Shown here piece by piece: positions 17,687 through 25,856 of a stretch of 39,486 nucleotides of DNA. The position numbers and the translations under genes were made by a program. Below the pieces are notes generated by a model, which was not told the DNA's origin, searched no databases, and worked only from the letters and a program-made list of their open reading frames with translations. Positions within the stretch are counted from its first letter, which is position 1. Each line of letters opens with the position of its first letter. Source of the DNA: UBA9980 sp964436235 (GTDB lineage: Bacteria; Muiribacteriota; UBA9980); contig CAYTCW010000028.1 in the NCBI GenBank assembly GCA_964436235.1, positions 1 to 39,486 on the forward strand. Direction: 5' to 3'.

Positions 17687-19408
17687 TTAAAGTTCGGGTT
17701 TCTTATTAAATGACCGGCTCACCTTTATAAGCCAGAATCTGACATTTTCATTTTCTTCAGTTTCAAGCGCTTTTTGAAGCGGCTCTTTAATCGAAGCGCC
17801 CATTTCCATCATCGCCTTAGCTAAAGGTTCGCGCCGGTCTATCGGCGAACCCATAAGAGCGTCGTAAAGAAGAGAAAACGCATCCGCGCCGCAAAAACCG
17901 AGCGCCTTCGATACGACCGTCTTCGTTTTTTCGTCGGCGCGAGGCAGCAGGGCTACAAGGGCTTCGGCCTCTCCAAGACGGCCTAAAGACATTATCGCAT
18001 ATTCGCGGACCCAGTCGTTGCCGTCTGAAAGGGCGGCTTTCAACTGCGGTATAGCCGTTTTATCGTCTAAAAAACCGAGGGCGTAGGCGCAGTTATAACG
18101 CATTTCATTATTTCCCATTTTAAGGTTTTCAAGGAGAATTCCAAACGCGGCGTCTTTTATATTTTGAAGAACGGTGATTATACCCGCGCGAACTTCCTCT
18201 TTAGGATCGCCGAGCGCCATAACAAGTTCGGCGACGAATTTATGGCCGTGAGCTATCATTAAATTTATCGAGTTTTCGCGTACGAAAAAACTCTCATCGC
18301 CGAGCCATTTTAAAAGCCTCGACATTATAACGGGGTTCATGTATTCAGACGCCGCCGCGGCAAGTGACAGCTTGAGGCTGTGAGTGATGGCGACCTGGCC
18401 CTGTTTTATTTCATCAGGATTTTTCATGTAGATAAGAACATATTCACTGAATGCGTCGAAATCGGAACACAAAGCTTTTATGAGCCAGTGGATCTGATTT
18501 TCAGATAACTGCGCCTCCGCGCCTTTTTGCATCGCCGCTATAGTGGCCTCGCTCATTTTTTTTATTATTATATAACTGGCCTGCTTGAGATTGTGTATCA
18601 AATAATTGCAGGCGCTCTGGCACACGTAATAATCGGAGTCGTTCAGCGATTCTATAACTTTTTTTACGGTAACTTCGTCACCGGCGAACCGCAATGCGTA
18701 CGGCGCGTGTCTTCGCAGCGTAAGCGTCGGTGAATCTAAACACTCTGAAAGCAGCTTATACGAAGGCGCGCCTATTTTATAAAGCACTTCCATTAAAATC
18801 GCCGCTATATGGTCGTTACAATTTTTAAAAACTTTCTGTATGAGCGGTATTACCTTTTCGCCATTTTCTACCAATGATTCTATAATCAGTTTATCGAGTT
18901 CGTTATCTTCGTTAGCCAGCGCCTTTATAAGCGAAATTATGACTTTATCGTCGTTTTTAATTTTACCGAGCACGTGCGCCGCGATTAATTTCATCTGCTG
19001 ATTGCCGCTTTCAAGCATTTTAAGCATGAAAGCCACGTTGACTTCCTTCATATTGCGTATTATTTTAGCTATATTCATAAGAAGAACGCTGTCATCGATC
19101 GCGGTAGCTTTTACTAAAGGTTCGACGGCGTTGCGGCCTATATAAATAAGCGAAAGTTCCGCCTGTTTTTGTATCGAATAATTTTTATTTTGCAGATACA
19201 AAATCATCTTATCGATCGCGTCTCTATTTCCGTTGCGGCCGAGTACTATCGCATAGATAAAACCGGCTTCGGATTTAGGATTGGAATCGAACATTTTTGC
19301 GATGGAGGCTAATTGTTCATCATCGATATTAGAAGAAAAAAAATCAATGGCATTTTTTTGAGTGATTTTATTTTTACTTATCAGATCTTCCAAGGTAAAC
19401 TCAGCCAT
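17687..19408 (-). CDS. HEAT-repeat protein of unknown function
   Basis: A 573-residue all-helical protein built of HEAT/PBS-lyase-like repeats from about residue 75 to the end (for example AAHVLGKIKNDDKVIISLIKAL, NCAYALGFLDDKTAIPQLKAAL, YAIMSLGRLGEAEALVALL). There is no signal peptide or membrane segment, so it is presumably cytoplasmic. Such solenoids act as protein-binding scaffolds, and no enzymatic motif is seen. It lies 12 bases after cdaR and has a good ribosome binding site (AAGGAG, 5 bases). In many bacteria the gene after cdaA-cdaR is glmM; here this HEAT gene takes that place. A link to c-di-AMP or DNA processing is suggested only by position. Confidence 0.8.
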   Translation of the reverse strand: MAEFTLEDLISKNKITQKNAIDFFSSNIDDEQLASIAKMFDSNPKSEAGFIYAIVLGRNGNRDAIDKMILYLQNKNYSIQKQAELSLIYIGRNAVEPLVKATAIDDSVLLMNIAKIIRNMKEVNVAFMLKMLESGNQQMKLIAAHVLGKIKNDDKVIISLIKALANEDNELDKLIIESLVENGEKVIPLIQKVFKNCNDHIAAILMEVLYKIGAPSYKLLSECLDSPTLTLRRHAPYALRFAGDEVTVKKVIESLNDSDYYVCQSACNYLIHNLKQASYIIIKKMSEATIAAMQKGAEAQLSENQIHWLIKALCSDFDAFSEYVLIYMKNPDEIKQGQVAITHSLKLSLAAAASEYMNPVIMSRLLKWLGDESFFVRENSINLMIAHGHKFVAELVMALGDPKEEVRAGIITVLQNIKDAAFGILLENLKMGNNEMRYNCAYALGFLDDKTAIPQLKAALSDGNDWVREYAIMSLGRLGEAEALVALLPRADEKTKTVVSKALGFCGADAFSLLYDALMGSPIDRREPLAKAMMEMGASIKEPLQKALETEENENVRFWLIKVSRSFNKKPEL

Positions 19409-19420
19409 TCATACTCCTTA

Positions 19421-20632
19421 TTACTTCATTTTAATATGAGCTTTTATCTGCGAAGGTTTAATTTCAATCGGCACGCTTTCATCTTTGATAGCTAAATCGA
19501 GCGTTACGCTTCCAGTTTCAAATACGCCGCCGCCCGCTATTTTAGATTCCAAGCTTATAGAGGAAGTATCGATTTCATCGATTATATTTACAGGCGCATT
19601 AGCTACTATGTCTATAAAATCTTTCTCCAGAACGACTTCATATTCCGCGCCGACTATCGGCGGATTAATTTTGACCCTGCCGAATTTTTGATTTTTATAT
19701 ACCTGCTGCAAAGTTATAGTTATCGACACCGGCTTATTCTCAACGACATAACCGCTATCGGGCGGAATGTGCAAACTCACGTTCTGGACCAGACCCGATT
19801 TTATATTCGAGACATCGACGGCCTCGGTTAATATTTCATTAACGCCGTCTATAACTTTAAGCGGGCCTTTTATGAGTATAGTCTGAGGATCGCAGACTAT
19901 AGTGGCTATTTTATATCCGCGCGCGACCTTTCCTGAAATCTGGGCGACTATATTAACCTGCTTTGAAGGCAGCGGCTGAATTTCCACGATGATTTCGGCG
20001 TCTTTAGGAGTTATGGTCACGTCATTGTTATCGCCCGAACCGGCTAATTCGACTATCGTCAGCGGCTGTTTAAGCGTAAGGCCTGCGTCGAGATTACCTA
20101 CGTTAACCGGCGCGAGTATCTGCTTTATGCCGCCGATAAGTTTCTGCGGCCCCTTTATAAGAGCGGTTTGCGGACGGGCGCCGTAACTTTTAACGTAATA
20201 ACCCTGCTTAACCGTGCCCTGTAAAATAACGTTGACTTCGACCGTGTGCTGTTCTATTAAAACCGGCGTCACTTCTATTTCACGAGGTTCGGTTTTAACG
20301 AGTTCGAGGCCGCGCGGCAGCACCACGTTTACCGGTATTTTATTCACGCCGTCGGTTGATGCTTTGGAAACGTTAGCCGTAGCGAGAAGTTTTGATTTAA
20401 CGGGATAATAATTTTCAATGATTTCGCGCCGGCCGCCTTTCATAAATATATTTACTTTCTGCGTCACGTTTTTATATACGCAATCGCCCCTCTTGTCGGT
20501 AAGCGCGAGCTCGACCTCGAACTGCCTTTCGACGATCGGATTGACGATAATGTTAACGTAGAACCAGCCTATAACGGCCACTACTACCGATAACAACCTG
20601 AGTGAAAAATTTTCGAACACGAAATATTTCAT
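19421..20632 (-). CDS. cdaR: YbbR-domain protein, CdaR-like regulator of CdaA
   Basis: A 403-residue membrane-anchored protein. One N-terminal membrane segment (about 10-31, LRLLSVVVAVIGWFYVNIIV) is followed by about four YbbR repeats in the periplasm (recurring pattern GYKIATIVCDPQTILIKGP, GYYVKSYGARPQTALIKGP). CdaR is the known partner and modulator of the diadenylate cyclase CdaA in Firmicutes, and the gene here follows cdaA by 13 bases. Interaction with CdaA is inferred from family and position. Confidence 0.9.
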   Translation of the reverse strand: MKYFVFENFSLRLLSVVVAVIGWFYVNIIVNPIVERQFEVELALTDKRGDCVYKNVTQKVNIFMKGGRREIIENYYPVKSKLLATANVSKASTDGVNKIPVNVVLPRGLELVKTEPREIEVTPVLIEQHTVEVNVILQGTVKQGYYVKSYGARPQTALIKGPQKLIGGIKQILAPVNVGNLDAGLTLKQPLTIVELAGSGDNNDVTITPKDAEIIVEIQPLPSKQVNIVAQISGKVARGYKIATIVCDPQTILIKGPLKVIDGVNEILTEAVDVSNIKSGLVQNVSLHIPPDSGYVVENKPVSITITLQQVYKNQKFGRVKINPPIVGAEYEVVLEKDFIDIVANAPVNIIDEIDTSSISLESKIAGGGVFETGSVTLDLAIKDESVPIEIKPSQIKAHIKMK

Positions 20633-20645
20633 AATAATCCGCCGC

Positions 20646-21455
20646 TTAAATACGCGCTTTGAAAAGCTGCTTATTCTGGAGCGGGCTCAACATCCTTCTT
20701 AAATTACGGCTCAATTCGTCGCCGTCGAGTTTTCTATTGATTATGCCATTCGAGGCTATCGATATTATGCCAGTTTCTTCCGAAACTATTATGGAAACCG
20801 CGTCTGAAGTCTCGGTGATGCCGATTGCCGCACGGTGGCGAGTTCCAAGCTCCTGCTGCAATTTCGGATTGTCCGTAAGCGGCAGAATACATCCTGCTGC
20901 ATCGATAATGCCGTTGGATATAATGACCGCGCCGTCATGCAGAGGAGATTTAGGATAGAATATATTCTGCAGCAGCTCGGCTGAAACCATTCCTTTAATG
21001 AGAGTGCCCGACTCCACGTAATCTTCGAGCGCCGTTTCGCGGGCGATAACTATTATCGCGCCAATTTTATCTTTTGCAAGCGTGGTGGCCGCTTTCTGAA
21101 TTTCAAAAATATTTTTTTCGAGCTCTTCGTCTTTTAGATATACCTGGCCGCTGAAAAAACCTCTGCGGCCAAGTTTTTCAAGCGTTTTACGAAATTCGGG
21201 CTGGAATAGAACTAAAAGCGCCAGAACGCCGATCGGCAGAATGCGCTCGAGCATCCACACAATGGTGTTAAGCTGTATCCACGGCGATATAATGACCGGA
21301 AGCAAAACTAAGATGAGCCCGAATAAAATCTGCATGGCGCGCGTGCCTCTTATGAGGAATATGAATTCATAAACTATAAAACTGACTATCAAAATATCGA
21401 TCATATCGAATATTCTGATATCGCTTAAAAGATAAATTAGCATACGCAAAACCAC
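20646..21455 (-). CDS. cdaA: Membrane diadenylate cyclase CdaA
   Basis: A 269-residue enzyme that condenses two ATP into c-di-AMP. There are three N-terminal membrane segments (about 17-36, 40-60, 70-86), then a DisA_N catalytic domain with the diagnostic motifs DGA (174-176, HDGAVIIS) and RHR (206-208, GTRHRAAIG), plus SEETG (225-229). The cell probably uses c-di-AMP in osmotic/potassium and cell-wall control. It heads the cdaA-cdaR-HEAT stretch, 55 bases after dapA. The start is GTG at 21453-21455 or the ATG four codons later; neither has a strong ribosome binding site. Confidence 0.95.
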   Translation of the reverse strand: MVLRMLIYLLSDIRIFDMIDILIVSFIVYEFIFLIRGTRAMQILFGLILVLLPVIISPWIQLNTIVWMLERILPIGVLALLVLFQPEFRKTLEKLGRRGFFSGQVYLKDEELEKNIFEIQKAATTLAKDKIGAIIVIARETALEDYVESGTLIKGMVSAELLQNIFYPKSPLHDGAVIISNGIIDAAGCILPLTDNPKLQQELGTRHRAAIGITETSDAVSIIVSEETGIISIASNGIINRKLDGDELSRNLRRMLSPLQNKQLFKARI

Positions 21456-21510
21456 TTCATATTAAATTTAGGCCTTCAGCCGGCAGTCTCAAAAGGAGCG
21501 CGCCGTTAAC

Positions 21511-22407
21511 CTATATCAATTTATATTTTTTTAAAGTTTCAATTAACTTAACCCGGTTTTCCGCCGAAATTTCCGTTAAAGGAAGCCTGAATTCTTGAGC
21601 GCACAACCCCATGAGAGCGGCCGCCGTTTTAACCGGAATCGGGTTGGATTCGATAAAAAGCGCATTGTTGAGTTCGAATAATTTTTCATGGGCTTCGCGT
21701 GCGCTTATAATATCGCCCGCCATAAAGGCGCTCACGCATTTTTTGACGAGCGCCGGAGCTATATTAGAAGTTACCGATATTACCCCCGAACCGCCGAGCG
21801 ATAAGATCGGGAGCGTGAGTCCGTCGTCGCCGGAAAGAATAGTGAACCCTTTTTTCGATCGGGCGCAGGCCTTGATATGTATTTCAGATATCTGCGAAAG
21901 ATTGGCCGAAGCCTCTTTTACCGCCGCTATATTATCTATATGTGAAAGCGTTTCGACCGTATCGGGAGTTAAGTTGCATCCGGTGCGGCCCGGAACGTTG
22001 TATAATATAAGCGCCGTGCCGCCCGCCGCGGAGGCGGCCGCCTTATAGTGCTCAATAAGACCTTTCTGAGTGGGCTTATTATAGTAAGGCGTTACCGAAA
22101 GTATTCCGTCAGGCGATAATTTGTGGGCATGTACGGTTTTTTTTACGACCTCTTCGGTGGAATTAGCTCCTGCGCCTATTATTATTTTAATTCCCGATTT
22201 CATATCCGTTTTTATGCCGGATGCGATCTCAAACATTTCATCGATTTCCCGCTCTTTTATATTCGGCGATTCTCCCGTCGTACCGTTGATTACTATTCCG
22301 TCAACGCCGCCGCCGATCTGAAATTTAACGAGTTTTTCAAACGCCGCCGCGTCTATTTTTTTTCCGTTGAATGGAGTTATTAAAGCGGTGAAAGTGCCTT
22401 TAAACAT
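21511..22407 (-). CDS. dapA: 4-hydroxy-tetrahydrodipicolinate synthase DapA
   Basis: A 298-residue class I aldolase that condenses pyruvate with aspartate semialdehyde, the first committed step to diaminopimelate and lysine. The motifs are complete: NGTTGE (41-46), the proton-relay Tyr136 in YNVPGRTG, and the Schiff-base Lys164 in AAVKEAS. GGGGG lies 5-6 bases before the ATG. It is first in the minus-strand run that continues to trmFO and is preceded by a strong promoter. It supplies cell-wall diaminopimelate next to the c-di-AMP genes. Confidence 0.96.
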   Translation of the reverse strand: MFKGTFTALITPFNGKKIDAAAFEKLVKFQIGGGVDGIVINGTTGESPNIKEREIDEMFEIASGIKTDMKSGIKIIIGAGANSTEEVVKKTVHAHKLSPDGILSVTPYYNKPTQKGLIEHYKAAASAAGGTALILYNVPGRTGCNLTPDTVETLSHIDNIAAVKEASANLSQISEIHIKACARSKKGFTILSGDDGLTLPILSLGGSGVISVTSNIAPALVKKCVSAFMAGDIISAREAHEKLFELNNALFIESNPIPVKTAAALMGLCAQEFRLPLTEISAENRVKLIETLKKYKLI

Positions 22408-22561
22408 TATTACCCCCGCGCTCCGCGCTTATTTATTAATATCTTTAACCGCAGGCATTGCCGCGATTATTATAAAATTAAGTTAAAAATAACAACAATA
22501 ATCGCAATTAAATAATAGCGATTTTTTGTTCGTATCCGTATTAAATTGAAGTATGATAAAG
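22408..22561 (-). other. dapA 5' leader
   Basis: The predicted transcript start near 22555 leaves a leader of about 148 bases before dapA. It contains a 6-bp hairpin (22500-22505 with 22518-22523) and an AU-rich tract, then a purine-rich ribosome binding site. It is too short and lacks the helices expected of a lysine riboswitch, and I recognise no known riboswitch. With the promoter and terminator this accounts for the gene-free stretch 22408-22731. Confidence 0.4.
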
Positions 22562-22590
22562 ATACTATCAAAAGTTTTTAAGTTTGTCAA
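22562..22590 (-). promoter_or_regulatory. Strong sigma-70-like promoter of the dapA operon
   Basis: On the minus strand, a perfect -35 TTGACA (22585-22590), a 17-base spacer and -10 TAGTAT (22562-22567). It lies between the terminator of the peptidase gene and dapA, so it begins a new transcript. Confidence 0.75.
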
Positions 22591-22630
22591 TATAATTTAT
22601 AAACCCTTCACAATAAAATTGTAACGCGGC

Positions 22631-22674
22631 AAAAACAAAAAGGACCTCCATCGCTGAAAGCCCTTTTTGTTTTT
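22631..22674. terminator. Bidirectional terminator after the C25 peptidase gene
   Basis: A 13-bp stem, AAAAACAAAAAGG (22631-22643) with CCTTTTTGTTTTT (22662-22674), is followed by further T on the plus strand and has a T-tract on the minus strand. It lies about 58 bases past the stop of the peptidase gene. Confidence 0.75.
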
Positions 22675-22731
22675 TTTATTCTTCAATAAATACTTTTGAG
22701 GTTATTTATCGATTAGTTTTTAATCCGCGGA

Positions 22732-24726
22732 TTAGAGAGATACCGTCGAATCTACTACGGGAACTAAATTGAGACCGGTGATCGTGATCGAACCTGCCGT
22801 AGCTTTTTCGTCTTTTAAGGTTTCGAATGCAAGAACCGCTTTACCGTTTTCATCGGTGACAGCCGCTTTAGCTTCTTTACCTTCGCCTGCTGCTATAGCC
22901 ACGCGAGCTAATTTAACGGCTTTGCCGCCGGCGGTAACCGTTACGCTAACTTTATCGCCGTTGCGTACGGCTTTATATTCAACCGCTTTAGGAACGTCGT
23001 TTCTTACGAGCATGGTGCAGTCGCCGAATATATTGTGCTGTTCGAAAAGCATAACGCCTGACGAATTAGGTGCCGTGCCCCATATCTGCATAGCTTTGAG
23101 AACGCCGGTAAGCGTGAGTGCGCCTACTGAAGACTGTTTTTCGCCTGCCGTCTGAACGAGGTTGATCTCGGACTGCATATCGCAGGGAGGAACCCATTCA
23201 GCGTTAGTCGATGAGCCTAATATAGCTGCCGCGCCGCCGGGGAAATCGGCCGAGCCGCTTTTCATCCAGGCTTCGCAGAAGCAGTCGGAACCGCCGTTGA
23301 ACTGGCCGTTAACGCAGGCTACCGACCATATTACAGGGAGTTTTCTCTGGTTTTTAAGAGCAAGAGCGTCGTTATTACCGAAATAAGTGGTAACCCAGGC
23401 GGTTTTTGAACCATGGCCTATGTAGTTGATAACCGAACGGCCTTCGTTTATAGCTGCTATGAGTTTATCTTTCGGAGCGCGGGGATCGTAAATCTGATCT
23501 ACCACGTCGAAGTTATATTTCATAAGACCGTCACGAAGCCAGTTGGCGCGTTCGTAATCGGCCGGGCTGCCTTCGGCGCTTGCAATACCTACGGCTTTGC
23601 GATACCATGCAGCGTCTGCGCCGGTAGCGGGGAACTGTTCGTAATGAACTATTTTAGAAACCTGGTTTTTGATATCTTCGACGGTTTTGCCTGATAATCT
23701 TGAAATCATGGCATCGGGAACATGGTCGTTACCTGCAAGTTTGGTATAGCAGGGATCGGAAGCCGCGCGTTCTTTTACGCCGAGAAGCGTGGGAACGAAT
23801 TCGGTGTCGCCGACGAGAATGATATAAGCTAAGCCGGTTTTTTCATATTCATTTTTAATGAAAGCATAAACGTTATCTGCGGTGGTGCCGACTTCGCTCA
23901 TTTTTACGAATTTAACGCCGAAACCCTGTTTGGCTTTCCATTCTACTAAAGGAGCAGTTTCAGCCGCGAACTGATCAGCCGCGATAACTAAAACGTTACC
24001 GAGTTCGATTCTTTCGATAACGTCGGTCGGATTGAAATTAATGAAAGTATTTTTGTATATTTCAGCGAATTCATAAGGAACCGCTTTTTTAACCGATGAG
24101 TTTCTAGCCGAGTTGAATTTTAATTCTACTCTCATTTTCTTGGCTACCATCATGGTTTTTCTTGCATTGTCGTACTGGAAAGGATTAACGGTGATTTCAA
24201 CGCCGCGTACGTCGCGCATTACGAAAGATTCGCTAACCGCGACTTTATTATCCATGCCGGGAAATACGTTTTTCGACTGATAAAAATCGGAATATTCGTA
24301 TTTTACTTCTTCAGGATTGATATTTCTTGTGATATGGCCTTTCGAAGGAGCGGCCGCATTTTTCATTTTAACTTCGGCCCAGTCTTCGCTGACTATTTTA
24401 GCGCTGACTTCTTCGCCGTCTTTTAACATGATGAAGTTTTTCATTGAAGGAACTTCAGGCATGCCTTTCTGCATGTGTCTTGACGATAAATCGGTGGTCA
24501 CGAACGTAGCGTCGGAGCCGCCGGCTCTTTTAACTTCACGATAGAAACCGGGAACGCTGATTTCGATTATTTTAGTGTTGCTGTCTCTTGTCGGAACTAA
24601 CTTCATTGTTGGGGTTTTCGAAACCGCTCCCTTTGTAAGGGGCACCCATTCCGGAGCTGCAAAAGCCGGTCCCACAAGACTTAAGGCCATGACAACGATA
24701 ATCGATAATACTAAATACTTCTTCAT
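22732..24726 (-). CDS. Secreted gingipain-like (C25) cysteine peptidase
   Basis: A 664-residue exported peptidase. Signal peptide 1-23 (ends PAFAAP). Residues 25-215 resemble the C25 propeptide (FYREVKRAGG, PEVPSMKNFIMLKDGE). The caspase-like catalytic domain (about 240-575) has LVIAAD, YIILVGDTEFVP, the catalytic His438 in INYIGHGS and the catalytic Cys471 in WSVACVNGQF. Residues 580-664 form a C-terminal Ig-like beta domain. The family cleaves after Arg or Lys. No type IX secretion C-terminal domain is recognisable, so the protein may stay periplasmic or leave by another route. It is monocistronic with a strong promoter (24759-24786), a GGAGG ribosome binding site and a strong terminator, which suggests high expression. 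Confidence 0.9.
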   Translation of the reverse strand: MKKYLVLSIIVVMALSLVGPAFAAPEWVPLTKGAVSKTPTMKLVPTRDSNTKIIEISVPGFYREVKRAGGSDATFVTTDLSSRHMQKGMPEVPSMKNFIMLKDGEEVSAKIVSEDWAEVKMKNAAAPSKGHITRNINPEEVKYEYSDFYQSKNVFPGMDNKVAVSESFVMRDVRGVEITVNPFQYDNARKTMMVAKKMRVELKFNSARNSSVKKAVPYEFAEIYKNTFINFNPTDVIERIELGNVLVIAADQFAAETAPLVEWKAKQGFGVKFVKMSEVGTTADNVYAFIKNEYEKTGLAYIILVGDTEFVPTLLGVKERAASDPCYTKLAGNDHVPDAMISRLSGKTVEDIKNQVSKIVHYEQFPATGADAAWYRKAVGIASAEGSPADYERANWLRDGLMKYNFDVVDQIYDPRAPKDKLIAAINEGRSVINYIGHGSKTAWVTTYFGNNDALALKNQRKLPVIWSVACVNGQFNGGSDCFCEAWMKSGSADFPGGAAAILGSSTNAEWVPPCDMQSEINLVQTAGEKQSSVGALTLTGVLKAMQIWGTAPNSSGVMLFEQHNIFGDCTMLVRNDVPKAVEYKAVRNGDKVSVTVTAGGKAVKLARVAIAAGEGKEAKAAVTDENGKAVLAFETLKDEKATAGSITITGLNLVPVVDSTVSL

Positions 24727-24758
24727 TAACTACCTCCATATTTTTTTGTGATAAAACA

Positions 24759-24786
24759 ATTATACCATAAAAATTAACTTAGTCAA
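24759..24786 (-). promoter_or_regulatory. Promoter of the C25 peptidase gene
   Basis: On the minus strand, -35 TTGACT (24781-24786), a 16-base spacer and a perfect -10 TATAAT (24759-24764). GGAGG (24733-24737) then sits six bases before the ATG. Confidence 0.8.
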
Positions 24787-24908
24787 GTTAAAATATTTTT
24801 TTTTCAATAATTATTAATAATTTCTTCGTTTTTTTAAAAAGCTCTATTAAAGGCCGTTATCATTCAAAAAGATATAAAAATAAAAAAACACTGCGGGAAT
24901 TATTGTAT

Positions 24909-24938
24909 TTGACTTTAATAAACATTTTATGATATATT
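24909..24938 (+). promoter_or_regulatory. Putative promoter of the plus-strand island
   Basis: -35 TTGACT (24909-24914), an 18-base spacer and -10 TATATT (24933-24938) in an AT-rich divergent intergenic region. It would give a leader of about 40 bases before the gene at 24985, which has no clear ribosome binding site. Confidence 0.5.
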
Positions 24939-24984
24939 TCATAATCAAATATTACATCCGCGAAAAAAACTGCACTAAAAAAAT

Positions 24985-25788
24985 ATGAAAAAAAATATTT
25001 CGTTTTTAATTTATTTTGCTATAATATTATCCGGCGTATGTTATCCGGCGGCCGGGGTTTATTCTTCGGTCAAGGGCAATTTTAACTCGCATTTATTTTG
25101 CCCGCTTGAAACCGCTCATATCAGCGGCGAGATTTTTTTGCTATCGAAAGTGCGCACGGCCATTGAAAACGCCTCGCGCCCTCTCGGCGATCCGGCCTCG
25201 ATGAAGGCTGTCTGGAAAAATTTAAAAGTCGATGCCGGGGCAATCGAAGACGTATATTTGATAGTCGAACCCATGGATCAAATCCGTGCGCTGCGCGATA
25301 TATGCACTCACGATTGCCTGTGGTTCGAATTTAAACGGGAATCCCCCGCATTAAGCGAGGACGGATATAAAACTTACGGAATCGTGTGCTCCGGACAGCT
25401 AACGCATAGAGACGGTAAACAATATTTTTTATTCCAATTCTGCTCCAAGGAAGATTACTTTAAATTAGCCTACTGCATGGACAGCACGATCTATATGTAC
25501 AGGTTGAATTTAAGCGAAGCCCAGAAAAAACAGTTGTTTTATAACGCCATAATCACCGCCGGCGAAAGAGCCGCCAATGAAGAATATCACGTGATCAACA
25601 ATAACTGCATCAATAATATGCTCGAATTATTAAATTCAATATTACCATTTTACCAGCGGTTTAATCACTGGTTAGTCCATAAGATTATTTTCAATCCATT
25701 GTTTTGTTCGCCGGCTTTTACCGAGTTTATATTCAGGGCCCATTTTCTGGTAAAAGAAGAACTTCCGGTTTTTAAAGTGTCATATTAG
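24985..25788 (+). CDS. Secreted DUF4105/Lnb-N-like protein
   Basis: A 267-residue exported protein with a signal peptide (about 1-24; no canonical lipobox). The C-terminal half matches the DUF4105 pattern, a papain-like periplasmic domain: MYRLNLSEAQKKQLFYNAI, then YHVINNNCINNMLELLNSILP, where Cys208 is the expected nucleophile. The usual upstream catalytic His motif is not obvious; His109 (CTHDCLWFEF) is a candidate. From general knowledge, DUF4105 has been linked to lipoprotein N-acylation (Lnb) in Bacteroidota, but transfer of that role here is only a guess. Residues 90-107 resemble part of the secreted protein at 368-1189. It is 68 bases upstream of the phosphodiesterase/Ntn fusion and likely co-transcribed with it. 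Confidence 0.7.
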   Translation: MKKNISFLIYFAIILSGVCYPAAGVYSSVKGNFNSHLFCPLETAHISGEIFLLSKVRTAIENASRPLGDPASMKAVWKNLKVDAGAIEDVYLIVEPMDQIRALRDICTHDCLWFEFKRESPALSEDGYKTYGIVCSGQLTHRDGKQYFLFQFCSKEDYFKLAYCMDSTIYMYRLNLSEAQKKQLFYNAIITAGERAANEEYHVINNNCINNMLELLNSILPFYQRFNHWLVHKIIFNPLFCSPAFTEFIFRAHFLVKEELPVFKVSY

Positions 25789-25856
25789 TCCGCTGCCGGC
25801 CGTGTTTATACTTGAAAAACATTTACAAAATTTTAAAATTTCGTTAGCAGTAAAAG

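Noticed and set aside
22408..22561. Lysine riboswitch upstream of dapA
   Set aside because: The leader is shorter than the usual 165-190 bases and lacks the expected multi-helix core.
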